The translations under genes and the position numbers were made by a program. From assembly GCA_035353395.1 (NCBI GenBank), contig DAOPZL010000034.1, positions 1-33,398 on the forward strand: a DNA stretch of 33,398 nt, given 5' to 3'. Positions 7,194-13,875 of the stretch are shown piece by piece; positions within the stretch are counted from its first letter, which is position 1, and each line of letters starts with the position of its first letter. The stretch is from UBA1801 sp035353395. Its GTDB lineage: Bacteria; Acidobacteriota; Holophagae; Holophagales; Holophagaceae. The notes under the pieces were generated by a model. That model searched no databases. It was not told the origin of the DNA and worked only from the letters and a program-made list of their open reading frames with translations.

Positions 7194-7863
7194 AGTAGGG
7201 GCACCTCGAAGTCTTGCAGTCCTTGAGCTTCCCGGCGAAATCGCAGGTGTGAGGCGGCAGCTCGTCGAGAGGGAAGTCGTGCCTGAGCACATCCCAGGTG
7301 GTCCGGATGGTGTCGAACACGGCCTGCTTGCAGCACCGGGGCCCGCCGCGCTCGGCGATCCGCACCAGGGTCCGGGCCGTGGCGCGGAGGGCCGCGCTCC
7401 TCTCGCCGTCGGAAAGGGGCGAGGCCCGCTTCAGGAGCGAGACGACGGTGCCGGCGCTGGCCGCGGCCCCGCAGTCCCCCCGCGTTCCGCAGACCGAGAT
7501 GGGGATGCCCCTGAGCCGCTCCAGGGCATCCCGGACCTGTCCGGCGGTGGCCTCGGGGATCCCACGGTTCCTGAGCGCGCCCAGGATGACGGGCGCCGCC
7601 AGGCTGTGGTGCTCGTCGCCGTAGGCGTGGAAGGCGGGATGCTTCATCAGGAGCTGGGCGAGCGGGATGGGATCCGTCAGGGCCGTGGCCAGGCAGGTCC
7701 GCTGGATCAGTTCCTCGGGCCCGGCGGTCCGGCATGCCTCGCAGGTGTAGTGGCCTGCGGGGCAGGCCCATTCGGTCGGCTCCTCGCCGCCGCAGTACGA
7801 GCAGGAACCCCGGCCTGTCCGTTCGACCAGGTCCTGGCCGCACACCTTGCACCGGAAGCGCAT
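7186..7863 (-). CDS. DUF5714-like cysteine-rich protein with N-terminal zinc ribbon
   Basis: This is a 225-residue soluble protein. The N-terminus has paired CxxC knuckles (C5/C8 and C21/C24) and a further C34/C41/C44 cluster, suggesting a zinc-ribbon-like module. The remainder resembles DUF5714: DEHHSLAAPVIL (about 83-94), GDCGAAASAGTVVSLL (about 129-144), GGPRCCKQAVFDTI (about 173-186) and a C-terminal CDFAG...DCKTSRCPYF array. I recall these features from the family, so the assignment is from memory. The biochemical function is unknown; the conserved Cys and His residues imply metal, cobalamin or thiol chemistry. It lies 14 nt after the thioredoxin gene and overlaps lplA. The ATG at 7863 follows GGGGGAAGGC. 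Confidence 0.75.
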   Translation of the reverse strand: MRFRCKVCGQDLVERTGRGSCSYCGGEEPTEWACPAGHYTCEACRTAGPEELIQRTCLATALTDPIPLAQLLMKHPAFHAYGDEHHSLAAPVILGALRNRGIPEATAGQVRDALERLRGIPISVCGTRGDCGAAASAGTVVSLLKRASPLSDGERSAALRATARTLVRIAERGGPRCCKQAVFDTIRTTWDVLRHDFPLDELPPHTCDFAGKLKDCKTSRCPYFV

Positions 7864-7877
7864 GCGCCTTCCCCCAG

Positions 7878-8120
7878 CTACTTCGTGCCGGCCAGGAGCC
7901 CGGTCAGGGCTTCGACCGACGGGATCTGGCCCTGGACCTTCACGACGCCGTCCACGACCATCGCGGGAGTGCTCATGACCCCGCGGGCCATGATCTCGGG
8001 CATGGTGGTCACCTTCACGAGGGTGTAGTCGAGGCCGAGGCCCTTGGCCGCGGCATCCGCCCGCTCGGCCAGCATCTTGCACCTCGTGCATCCGGGTCCG
8101 CAGATTTCGATGACAGGCAT
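7878..8120 (-). CDS. Thioredoxin-like small redox-active disulfide protein
   Basis: This 80-residue protein begins MPVIEICGPGCTRCKMLAER. The active site CTRC (C11, C14) is preceded by an extra C7, and STPAMVVDG (about 50-58) supplies the cis-Pro. This is the compact thioredoxin/glutaredoxin-like family often annotated as small redox-active disulfide protein 2 (MTH895 type). It frequently neighbours ArsP/DUF318 permeases, as here, where it starts 8 nt after the permease stop and has AGGAGG just upstream. It could reduce permease cysteines or hand over thiol-bound arsenicals; that is inference. Confidence 0.9.
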   Translation of the reverse strand: MPVIEICGPGCTRCKMLAERADAAAKGLGLDYTLVKVTTMPEIMARGVMSTPAMVVDGVVKVQGQIPSVEALTGLLAGTK

Positions 8121-8128
8121 GGTGCCTC

Positions 8129-9262
8129 CTAGAGGATGAAGTTGAACAGGTAACCGACGATCAGGATCCCGGTCGCGACGACCCCGATGAACACCGCGAT
8201 CAAGGTGGGCTTCAGCACCTTGCGCAGGATGATGGTCTCGGGCAGGGAGAGCCCGATCACGGCCATCATGAAGGCCAGCGCCGTTCCCAGCGCGGCGCCC
8301 TTGCCGAGCAGGGCCTGGACGATGGGCATCACGCCCGCGGCGTTGGAGTAGAGGGGCACGCCGATGAGGACTGAAAGGGGAACGCTCCACCAGGCGCCCT
8401 TGCCCATGAACCTCGCCATCAGCGACTCGGGGACGTAGCCGTGGATGAACGCGCCGACGGCGATCCCGACGAGGATGTAGGGCCAGACCTTGCCGACGAT
8501 CTCCCGCACCCCTTGCACGGCCGCCTCCACGCGGTCGGAGAAGCTCATCCGATAGTCCTGGGCGGCCTGAGCGTTGAAGGGCATCTCCAGGACCCAGGAT
8601 TCGAGGTGCCGCTCCATCTTCAGCTTGCCGAGGACCCATCCCGAGAGGAATGCGATGGAGACCCCCGTGAGGGCATAGATCCCCGCGATCTTCCAGCCGA
8701 ACAGCCCCAGCAGCATGAAGAGGGCCACCTCGTTCACCATGGGGGCGGAGACGAGGAAGGAGAAGGTCGCGCCCAGGGGCACGCCCACCCGCACGAAGCC
8801 GATGAAGAGAGGCACGGCCGAGCAGGAGCAGAAGGGCGTGATGATGCCGAGAAGGGAGGCCAGCAGGTTGCCCCAGGCACCGGCCCGCCGGGCGAGGATG
8901 TCCCGGGTGCGCTCCGGGCTGACGAAGGTCTGGACGAAGGTGACGCCCAGGACGACGAGGGCCAGCAGCATCAGGACCTTCGGCGAGTCGTACAGGAAGA
9001 AGGCCACCGCGCCGCCCAGGTGGGATGTCGGATCCAGCCGGAACACCCGGATGGTCAGAAGGTTCGCAAAGGGCAGGAGGAGGTGATAGACCAGGAACCA
9101 GAGGGGCAAAGCCAGGATCAGCCATCCGCCCTTCTTCCAGAATGTGAATCCGGCTCGAGGGTTCCTCGCAGGCTTGCAGGCTCCTCCGCAGCAGCAGGCG
9201 CCTTGCCCGAACTGGATGGGGATGGTTTCGTGGTTTTCTGTGGGAGCGGTCTTGTGAGTCAT
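8129..9262 (-). CDS. arsP: ArsP/DUF318-family permease (copy 1), Cys-rich N-terminus
   Basis: This 377-residue polytopic inner-membrane protein is of the PF03773 type. It carries the diagnostic segment TPFCSCSAVPLFIGFVRVGV followed by a SFLVSAPMVNEVALF helix, with the mirrored GVPLYSNAAGVMPIV and LSLPETIILRKVLKP in the second half. The cytoplasmic N-terminus has GACCCGGACK (C23, C24, C25, C29), a probable metal or metalloid docking site. Characterised ArsP proteins export trivalent methylated or aromatic arsenicals, which would suit the ArsM encoded in operon C; other DUF318 members have been linked to other metals, so the substrate is inference. The ATG at 9262 follows a weak AAGG. A paralogue lies at 12367-13485. 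It is the third gene of operon B. Confidence 0.88.
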   Translation of the reverse strand: MTHKTAPTENHETIPIQFGQGACCCGGACKPARNPRAGFTFWKKGGWLILALPLWFLVYHLLLPFANLLTIRVFRLDPTSHLGGAVAFFLYDSPKVLMLLALVVLGVTFVQTFVSPERTRDILARRAGAWGNLLASLLGIITPFCSCSAVPLFIGFVRVGVPLGATFSFLVSAPMVNEVALFMLLGLFGWKIAGIYALTGVSIAFLSGWVLGKLKMERHLESWVLEMPFNAQAAQDYRMSFSDRVEAAVQGVREIVGKVWPYILVGIAVGAFIHGYVPESLMARFMGKGAWWSVPLSVLIGVPLYSNAAGVMPIVQALLGKGAALGTALAFMMAVIGLSLPETIILRKVLKPTLIAVFIGVVATGILIVGYLFNFIL

Positions 9263-9290
9263 GGGGGACAACCTTGCAGGTGAACGCAGG

Positions 9291-10046
9291 TCAGCGTGCA
9301 ATCAACAGATAGGCTCGTTGCAGGGCCAGGAGCACCAGGGCCAGCGCGAACAAGCGGGTAAGCGTCCTCGACTTGACGCGCCTGGACATGAACCAGGCTC
9401 CCAGCTGGGCCCCAGCTACGGCCGTGAGGGAGGTCAGGACCAGCATCGTCCAGTCGAACTTGGCGTCCGCAAGGTGGGACAGGAACGCAGAGAAGGAAGG
9501 AAGCGTGACGATGACGCTGTTGGTCGCTGCGGCAAGCCTTGCGGTGTAGCCGAGAAGCACAAGGCTGGGCATGAGCAGGAAGCCCGGTCCCACGCCGAGG
9601 AATCCAGCGAAGACCGCGATGACCGCGCTGAGGAACCCTCCCTTCACCCGTGTCGTGTCGGGGATTCTGGGCACATGGCTGTCGTCCTGGTGCGGCGGAA
9701 AGGCCATGCGGATCGCCAGAAAGACCAGTACGGCCACGTAGATCCACCAGACACCCGTTGTGGGGACGAACCTGAGGAGCCAAACGCCGGCCGGGGCGAA
9801 GGCGGTTGTCACCAGCAGCAGGGGGAGTGCCGTTCGCCAGTCCACCATCTTGGCCCTGGAAAAGGCCACGGCGCTGGAAATGGCCGTCAAGCCGTTGAGC
9901 CACAACGAAAGCGGCATGATCTCGTGCTTGAGCTCCAGGCCGAACAGCCCTAGCACCGGCGTCGCGATGAAGGCCACGCCGAGGCCCATCATTCCCGAGA
10001 GGAACGAAAGGATGAACAAGAGAGCAGGAATGACGAGATGGAGCAT
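9291..10046 (-). CDS. TauE/SafE (TSUP) family membrane transporter
   Basis: This 251-residue protein has about eight hydrophobic segments and the TSUP pattern: LSGMMGLGVAFIATPVLGLFG near the N-terminus and the repeated FAGFLGVGPGFLLMPSLVLLG in the second half. Such proteins export sulfite, sulfoacetate or other small organic or sulfur anions, though substrates are usually unproven. It begins 13 nt after arsR2 with AGGAG upstream, so it is under the same control. A role in exporting sulfur oxyanions or a thiol or thioarsenic species is speculative. Length and repeat structure are normal. Confidence 0.9.
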   Translation of the reverse strand: MLHLVIPALLFILSFLSGMMGLGVAFIATPVLGLFGLELKHEIMPLSLWLNGLTAISSAVAFSRAKMVDWRTALPLLLVTTAFAPAGVWLLRFVPTTGVWWIYVAVLVFLAIRMAFPPHQDDSHVPRIPDTTRVKGGFLSAVIAVFAGFLGVGPGFLLMPSLVLLGYTARLAAATNSVIVTLPSFSAFLSHLADAKFDWTMLVLTSLTAVAGAQLGAWFMSRRVKSRTLTRLFALALVLLALQRAYLLIAR

Positions 10047-10059
10047 GCCGACCGTACTC

Positions 10060-10461
10060 CTAGGTCCGGGCGGCGACCGGAAGCACCCTGGCCGGGCTGC
10101 CGCCTGCCCGACACAAAGTGGGAACAGGCATCATGCGCACCCTGGCGCACCTGTCGGCGTCCGCGGCGAGGGTGGCGTCTCCATCGAGACTCGCCCACAG
10201 CGACCTGCAGATCGCCAAGCGTTCCTGATCCGCGGCCAGCGCATAGAACACCCACTTTCCTTCCTTGCGCTCCTCGACGAATCCGGAACGCCTGAGCAGT
10301 GACAGATGCTCCGAGACCGTGCTGGGAGCCAGGGCAAGCACTTCGGCCACTTGGCAGACGCACAGCTCGCCCTCCCGCAGGAGCGTGAGGATGCGGAGCC
10401 GCGCAGGATGGCCCAAGGCCTTGAGGCCATCTACCATTTCCCTGATGGATTGCGTCGTCAT
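10060..10461 (-). CDS. arsR: ArsR-family repressor (N-terminal CxC type), first gene of operon B
   Basis: This 133-residue protein has the winged-helix core ALGHPARLRILTLL, the sensor GELCVCQV (C34, C36), the recognition helix APSTVSEHLSLLRRSGF and the wing KEGKWVFYAL. It is closely similar to arsR1 and unlike arsR3. The upstream in-frame ATG at 10494 would fall upstream of the likely transcription start, so I use the ATG at 10461. A promoter-like TTGACA/CATCAT pair with repeated ACTCGA elements lies directly upstream. The C-terminal tail contains one extra Cys (VPTLCRAGG). It should control the TauE, ArsP, thioredoxin, DUF5714 and lplA genes that follow it. Confidence 0.93.
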   Translation of the reverse strand: MTTQSIREMVDGLKALGHPARLRILTLLREGELCVCQVAEVLALAPSTVSEHLSLLRRSGFVEERKEGKWVFYALAADQERLAICRSLWASLDGDATLAADADRCARVRMMPVPTLCRAGGSPARVLPVAART

Positions 10462-10470
10462 TTCGTCACC

Positions 10471-10505
10471 ACTCGAAATGATGACTCGATCCACCCGGAT
10501 GTCAA
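10471..10505 (-). promoter_or_regulatory. Putative promoter and operator of operon B (arsR2)
   Basis: Read on the minus strand, TTGACA (10500-10505) and CATCAT (10478-10483) are separated by 16 nt, giving a transcription start roughly 10 nt before the ATG. On the plus strand ACTCGA occurs at 10471-10476 and 10484-10489, flanking the -10 element, and the sequence CTCGAAATGATGACTCG echoes TTCGAAAATGACTCGG at 15164-15179. This arrangement fits autorepression by ArsR; binding is inferred. Confidence 0.5.
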
Positions 10506-10538
10506 GGGATCCTTCCCGGGCGGCTCAATCCGTACCGG

Positions 10539-11123
10539 CTATTTCCGATCGCAGCTCAGCTCCCCGCGCTCGTCCAGGGCGATCCGGCAGCCGTGCTCCA
10601 TGCGGGCCTTCAGCGCCTGCCGGGCCCTGTGCAGCCTGATCTTGGCGGCCCCGGGCGTGATGCCCAGCACCTGGGCGATCTCCTCGAGGCGGAGCTCCTT
10701 CAGATCGCTGAGGAAGAGGATCGCGCCGTAGTTCGCGGGCAGCCTCTCGACGAAATCCTGGATGCAGCGGCACATCTCCTCGTGGAGAGGCGCGTTCCCG
10801 TGGTCGGGCATGGCAGGTTGGCCGGACTCGCCGAGCTTCTCGATCCGCAGGGACCGCTGGTCGAGGAGGCGATGGGACGGACGCTTCAGGCGATCGAGCG
10901 CCGCGTGGGTCGCGATCTGGAAGATCCAGGTCGAGACGCGGCACTCCCGCCGGAAGCTGGACAGGTTCTGGTGCACCTTCAGGAAGACCTCCTGGGTCAG
11001 GTCCTCCGCCTCCGCCGGTTCCACGAACCGGCACAGGTAGCTGTGCACCTTGGGCCGGTACTCGGCATGAAGGACCTCGAAGGGGGGAGGCGGTTCGGGT
11101 ATCACGGGCAGCACCAGCCACAT
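10539..11123 (-). CDS. ECF-type RNA polymerase sigma factor with Cys-containing C-terminal tail
   Basis: This 194-residue protein has sigma region 2 (about 20-80: AEDLTQEVFLKVHQNL and RVSTWIFQIATHAALDRLK) and region 4 (about 118-175: RLPANYGAILFLSDLKELRL and EEIAQVLGITPGAAKIRLHR). The tail adds HGCRIALDERGELSCDRK with C179 and C191, beyond the usual end of ECF factors. No anti-sigma gene is adjacent. It ends the arsR3-led set, 43 nt after the dehydrogenase gene, and has AAGGA before the ATG. The added cysteines might sense thiol stress or arsenite directly; that is inference. The promoters it recognises are unknown. Confidence 0.92.
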   Translation of the reverse strand: MWLVLPVIPEPPPPFEVLHAEYRPKVHSYLCRFVEPAEAEDLTQEVFLKVHQNLSSFRRECRVSTWIFQIATHAALDRLKRPSHRLLDQRSLRIEKLGESGQPAMPDHGNAPLHEEMCRCIQDFVERLPANYGAILFLSDLKELRLEEIAQVLGITPGAAKIRLHRARQALKARMEHGCRIALDERGELSCDRK

Positions 11124-11166
11124 CTTGATCCTTCCGGGGCGCGGGGGGAAGCATCTGCCCCCTGGC

Positions 11167-11943
11167 TCACGAGGCGGTCATCCGGGCGTGCAGGGCGGGC
11201 AGCTTCGCCCTGAACGGGGCGAGCATGGCCTCCTGGGCGTCCGCCAGGGGCTTGACGGGGATCGTGTCCATCACCTGGTCGAAGGACAGGCCGCTGGCGA
11301 AGAGGAGCTCCACGGACCCGTGCAGCATGGCGGCCAACCCCTGGTCGGCGGCTTCCGGAGGAAGGTGGAAGGCCGCCCCGAGCTCCCTGAGGACCTGCCA
11401 CTGCGGCCAGAAATAGGTCGGTCCCATGGCCGTGAGGATGGCGTAGGCCTCCAGCTGGTCCTCCGCGACCTCCGGGGCTTCGCCGAGCGCGCGGAAGAGG
11501 GTCCGGAGGCGGTCGCGGTCGTCCGCCGTGGCGCCGGGCCCGAAGGCGAGGGGATTGTAGCCCTTGCCGATCAGGGACGGCGCGTTGGGGATCATCCGGA
11601 CCAGACGTCCATGTCCGCCGAGGAGGCTCGAGAGCTTCGCGAAGGTCAGGACGGGGGCGAGCGAGACGAGGGTCGCGGCGGGTTTCAGCGCAGGGGCCAG
11701 GCCCGGCAGCACTGATTTCAGGACGGGCGGGTGCAGGGACAGGAAGACGATGTCCTGGGCCATGGGTCCGGCATTGTCCGCCGTGGTCTCGGGGTCCGGG
11801 AACCGGGCCTCGAGTCGGGCCAGGACGGAGGGGTCCGGGTCGCCCACGACGATGTGGCGCAGGTCCAGGCCTGCGTTCTTCCAGGCCTGGAGGAAGATGG
11901 CGGTGATCCGTCCGCCTCCGATGAATCCGATCGTGTCAGGCAT
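11167..11943 (-). CDS. Pyrroline-5-carboxylate reductase-like NAD(P)-binding protein
   Basis: This 258-residue protein has an N-terminal Rossmann motif GFIGGGRITAIF (5-16), the HPPVLKSVL segment after strand 4 and the RMIPNAPSLIGKGYNPLAFG stretch that resembles ProC and F420-dependent NADP-reductase-like dehydrogenases. The C-terminal helical part (about 160-255) resembles the P5CR dimerisation domain but is not canonical. The substrate is unknown; true proline synthesis seems unlikely for a copy inside an arsenic operon. It lies 21 nt after the AhpD-like gene and has AAGGAG upstream. The ATG at 11943 is well placed. Confidence 0.78.
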   Translation of the reverse strand: MPDTIGFIGGGRITAIFLQAWKNAGLDLRHIVVGDPDPSVLARLEARFPDPETTADNAGPMAQDIVFLSLHPPVLKSVLPGLAPALKPAATLVSLAPVLTFAKLSSLLGGHGRLVRMIPNAPSLIGKGYNPLAFGPGATADDRDRLRTLFRALGEAPEVAEDQLEAYAILTAMGPTYFWPQWQVLRELGAAFHLPPEAADQGLAAMLHGSVELLFASGLSFDQVMDTIPVKPLADAQEAMLAPFRAKLPALHARMTAS

Positions 11944-11964
11944 GATCCGTTTCTCCTTTCTGCC

Positions 11965-12249
11965 TCAGCAGCAGCCCTGGCCGCCACAGGCGCAGGCCTC
12001 CTGGCCGTCGGGTGCGGCGGCTTCCCTGGCCAGGTAGCGCTCCGCTGTCTCGACCACCTTCCGGTGGGGCGTAGCCTTGACCGCCAGCGCGACGTCGACG
12101 GCCTCCAGCATGTCCTCGCGGGAGACGCCGAGGCTGCGCGCCTGGTCGTAGTGGTAGCGGAAGCACGGCTCGCAGTTCGAGGCCATGGCCGCGCCGATGG
12201 CGACCAGCTCCTTCACGGATGCGTTCATGAGTCCACGAGTGTCGGACAT
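11965..12249 (-). CDS. AhpD-like (carboxymuconolactone decarboxylase family) protein with Cys-rich tail
   Basis: This 94-residue single-domain protein carries MASNCEPCFRYHYDQARSLG, with the CxxC redox pair C26/C29, followed by SREDMLEAVDVALAVK, as in AhpD-type disulfide oxidoreductases. It closely matches the C-terminal half of the ArsD fusion at 682-1251. After about residue 80 it ends in EACACGGQGCC, four cysteines in the last ten residues and a plausible soft-metal or metalloid site. AhpD-like proteins shuttle reducing equivalents or act on peroxides; the role here is inferred from context. AAGGAGG lies 5 nt before the ATG. Confidence 0.88.
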   Translation of the reverse strand: MSDTRGLMNASVKELVAIGAAMASNCEPCFRYHYDQARSLGVSREDMLEAVDVALAVKATPHRKVVETAERYLAREAAAPDGQEACACGGQGCC

Positions 12250-12366
12250 GAGGTCCTCCTTTCACCCTTTGAGACGAGCCCGGCAGGGCGTTGGATACGC
12301 TTCGGTGGGGCCCGTTCCCGGGAATGCCGGCGCATGCCGGGGGATGCCCGGCAAGCGCAAGCCGGT

Positions 12367-13485
12367 TCACAGGAGCAGGTTGAATGCGTAGCCCACCACC
12401 AGGATCCCGAGCGAGACCACGCCGAGGAAGGCGGCGATGAGCCTGATCCTGAGCACCTTCCTGAGGATGATGGTCTCCGGCAGGGACAGGGCCGTGACCG
12501 CCATCATGAACGCGAGGACCGTCCCCAGAGCCGCCCCCTTGGCCAGCAGCGACTGCACGATCGGGAGGATCACCGCCGTGCTGGCATAGATCGGAACACC
12601 GACCAGGACTGCCAGCGGCACCGTCCACCAGGAGCCCTTGCCCATGAGCGTGGCCAGGAACTGCTCGGGGACGTAGCCGTGGATGAACCCGCCCACCCCG
12701 ATGCCGGCGAGCACGTAGGGCCAGACCTTGCCGACCACGTTGCGGGCGCTGCGGAGACCCTCCTCGATGCGATCCGGGAACGTGGGCCTCGCCTCGATCG
12801 CGGGCTGGGCCCGGCCGGCTTCATCGAGCACCCAGGGCTCGAGGTGCCGCTCCATGCCCAGCTTCCCGAGCACGAGCCCGGACAGGAAGGCCACGCTCAG
12901 GCCCGTGGCCGCGTAGACGAGGGCGATCTTCCAGCCGAAGAGGGCGAACAGGAGGACCAGGGCCACCTCGTTGATCATGGGGGCGGCGACCAGATAGCTG
13001 AAGGTGATCCCCAGAGGCACGCCGGCCCTCACGAATCCGATGAAGAGCGGCACGGCCGAGCAGGAGCAGAACGGCGTGACGACCCCGAACAGGCTGGCCA
13101 GCAGGTTCCCCCAGACGCCTCCCCGGCGCGCCAGCAGCTCGCGGGTCTTCTGCGGACTGATGTAGCTCTGGAGGAAGCCGACCAGGAACGTGACCGCCGC
13201 GAGGAGCAGCAGGACCTTCGGCGCGTCGTAGACGAAGAACGCCACCGCGGCGCTGAGCTTCGAGGCGAGGTCCAGATGGAGGACCTCCGCCGTCACCCAT
13301 TCCGAGAACGGCTCGAGCAGGTTGTAGGTCAACGCCCCGAGTCCTGCCGCCGGGAGGAGCCAGCCTCCCCTGGCCCAGAACCCGGAGCGCATCCTTCGGG
13401 GAGCGGGACGGCCTGCACAGCCGCAGGTGGGCGCAGGCGGAGCGGAATCGATGCTGCCGCAGCAGCTGGTTCGGGTCTCGGACAT
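12367..13485 (-). CDS. arsP: ArsP/DUF318-family permease (copy 2), Cys-rich N-terminus
   Basis: This 372-residue paralogue of the permease at 8129-9262 shares TPFCSCSAVPLFIGFVRAGV, the YLVAAPMINEVALVLLF helix, the GVPIYASTAVILPIV mirror and a LSLPETIILRKVLRI C-terminal segment. The N-terminus is again Cys-rich but different in sequence (SCCGS and TCGCAG; C8, C9, C21, C23). AGGAG lies 6 nt before the ATG. Being downstream of arsM, export of methylated arsenicals is the natural guess. A 117-nt GC-rich spacer with repeated CCGGCAT units (12300-12360) separates it from the next gene and might form hairpins. Confidence 0.88.
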   Translation of the reverse strand: MSETRTSCCGSIDSAPPAPTCGCAGRPAPRRMRSGFWARGGWLLPAAGLGALTYNLLEPFSEWVTAEVLHLDLASKLSAAVAFFVYDAPKVLLLLAAVTFLVGFLQSYISPQKTRELLARRGGVWGNLLASLFGVVTPFCSCSAVPLFIGFVRAGVPLGITFSYLVAAPMINEVALVLLFALFGWKIALVYAATGLSVAFLSGLVLGKLGMERHLEPWVLDEAGRAQPAIEARPTFPDRIEEGLRSARNVVGKVWPYVLAGIGVGGFIHGYVPEQFLATLMGKGSWWTVPLAVLVGVPIYASTAVILPIVQSLLAKGAALGTVLAFMMAVTALSLPETIILRKVLRIRLIAAFLGVVSLGILVVGYAFNLLL

Positions 13486-13533
13486 GGAGATCTCCTGGAT
13501 GTCTGGATTGGGGTCGGGCCCGCGAAGGCTCGC

Positions 13534-13734
13534 TCAGCAGCAGGCCTGGGTCGAGCGGGGCAGGGATGAGGTTCGGCATGTCGCGGCGCAGGCCTGCCGG
13601 TGCCGCACGGAGAACCTCCGGAGGGCCGCGAACACGCGTTTCAGGACAGGTGGGGTCTCGGGCCGGTCCTCCGTGCCGAGAACCTGGCGTCGGGTCTGGG
13701 GATCGGCGGTGCCGCTCAGCCAGATCAGGTGCAT
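13534..13734 (-). CDS. Possible small protein with C-terminal Cys residues (uncertain)
   Basis: A 66-codon frame (MHLIWLSGTADPQTRRQVLG...) lies in the 390-nt interval between arsM and the second permease gene. The open frame extends upstream through LPDIPKEDILFESQQSQ without an ATG; an AGGAGG at about 13790 and AAGGAGG at about 13765 exist, so the true start may be non-ATG and upstream. It ends CAATCRTSSLPRSTQACC, again a Cys-rich tail as in neighbouring genes. No family is recognised. It may be a real small thiol protein or chance; an overlapping frame (MPGSSRSRTK) looks less protein-like. Confidence 0.35.
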   Translation of the reverse strand: MHLIWLSGTADPQTRRQVLGTEDRPETPPVLKRVFAALRRFSVRHRQACAATCRTSSLPRSTQACC

Positions 13735-13875
13735 CTGGGACTGCTGGGATTCGAACAGGATGTCCTCCTTGGGGATGTCGGGCAGACGATTCCTGGGCCT
13801 CCTTGCCCGGAGGCGTGCCGACCCGGATGAGTTTCGTTCGGCTCCTCGAGGAGCCAGGCATGGACTAGAGCTGGA

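Noticed and set aside
12300..12360. Repeated CCGGCAT units between the second permease and the AhpD-like gene as a terminator or REP element
   Set aside because: The units are imperfect, only short stems form and no T-tract follows. There is not enough to call an element beyond a GC-rich spacer.
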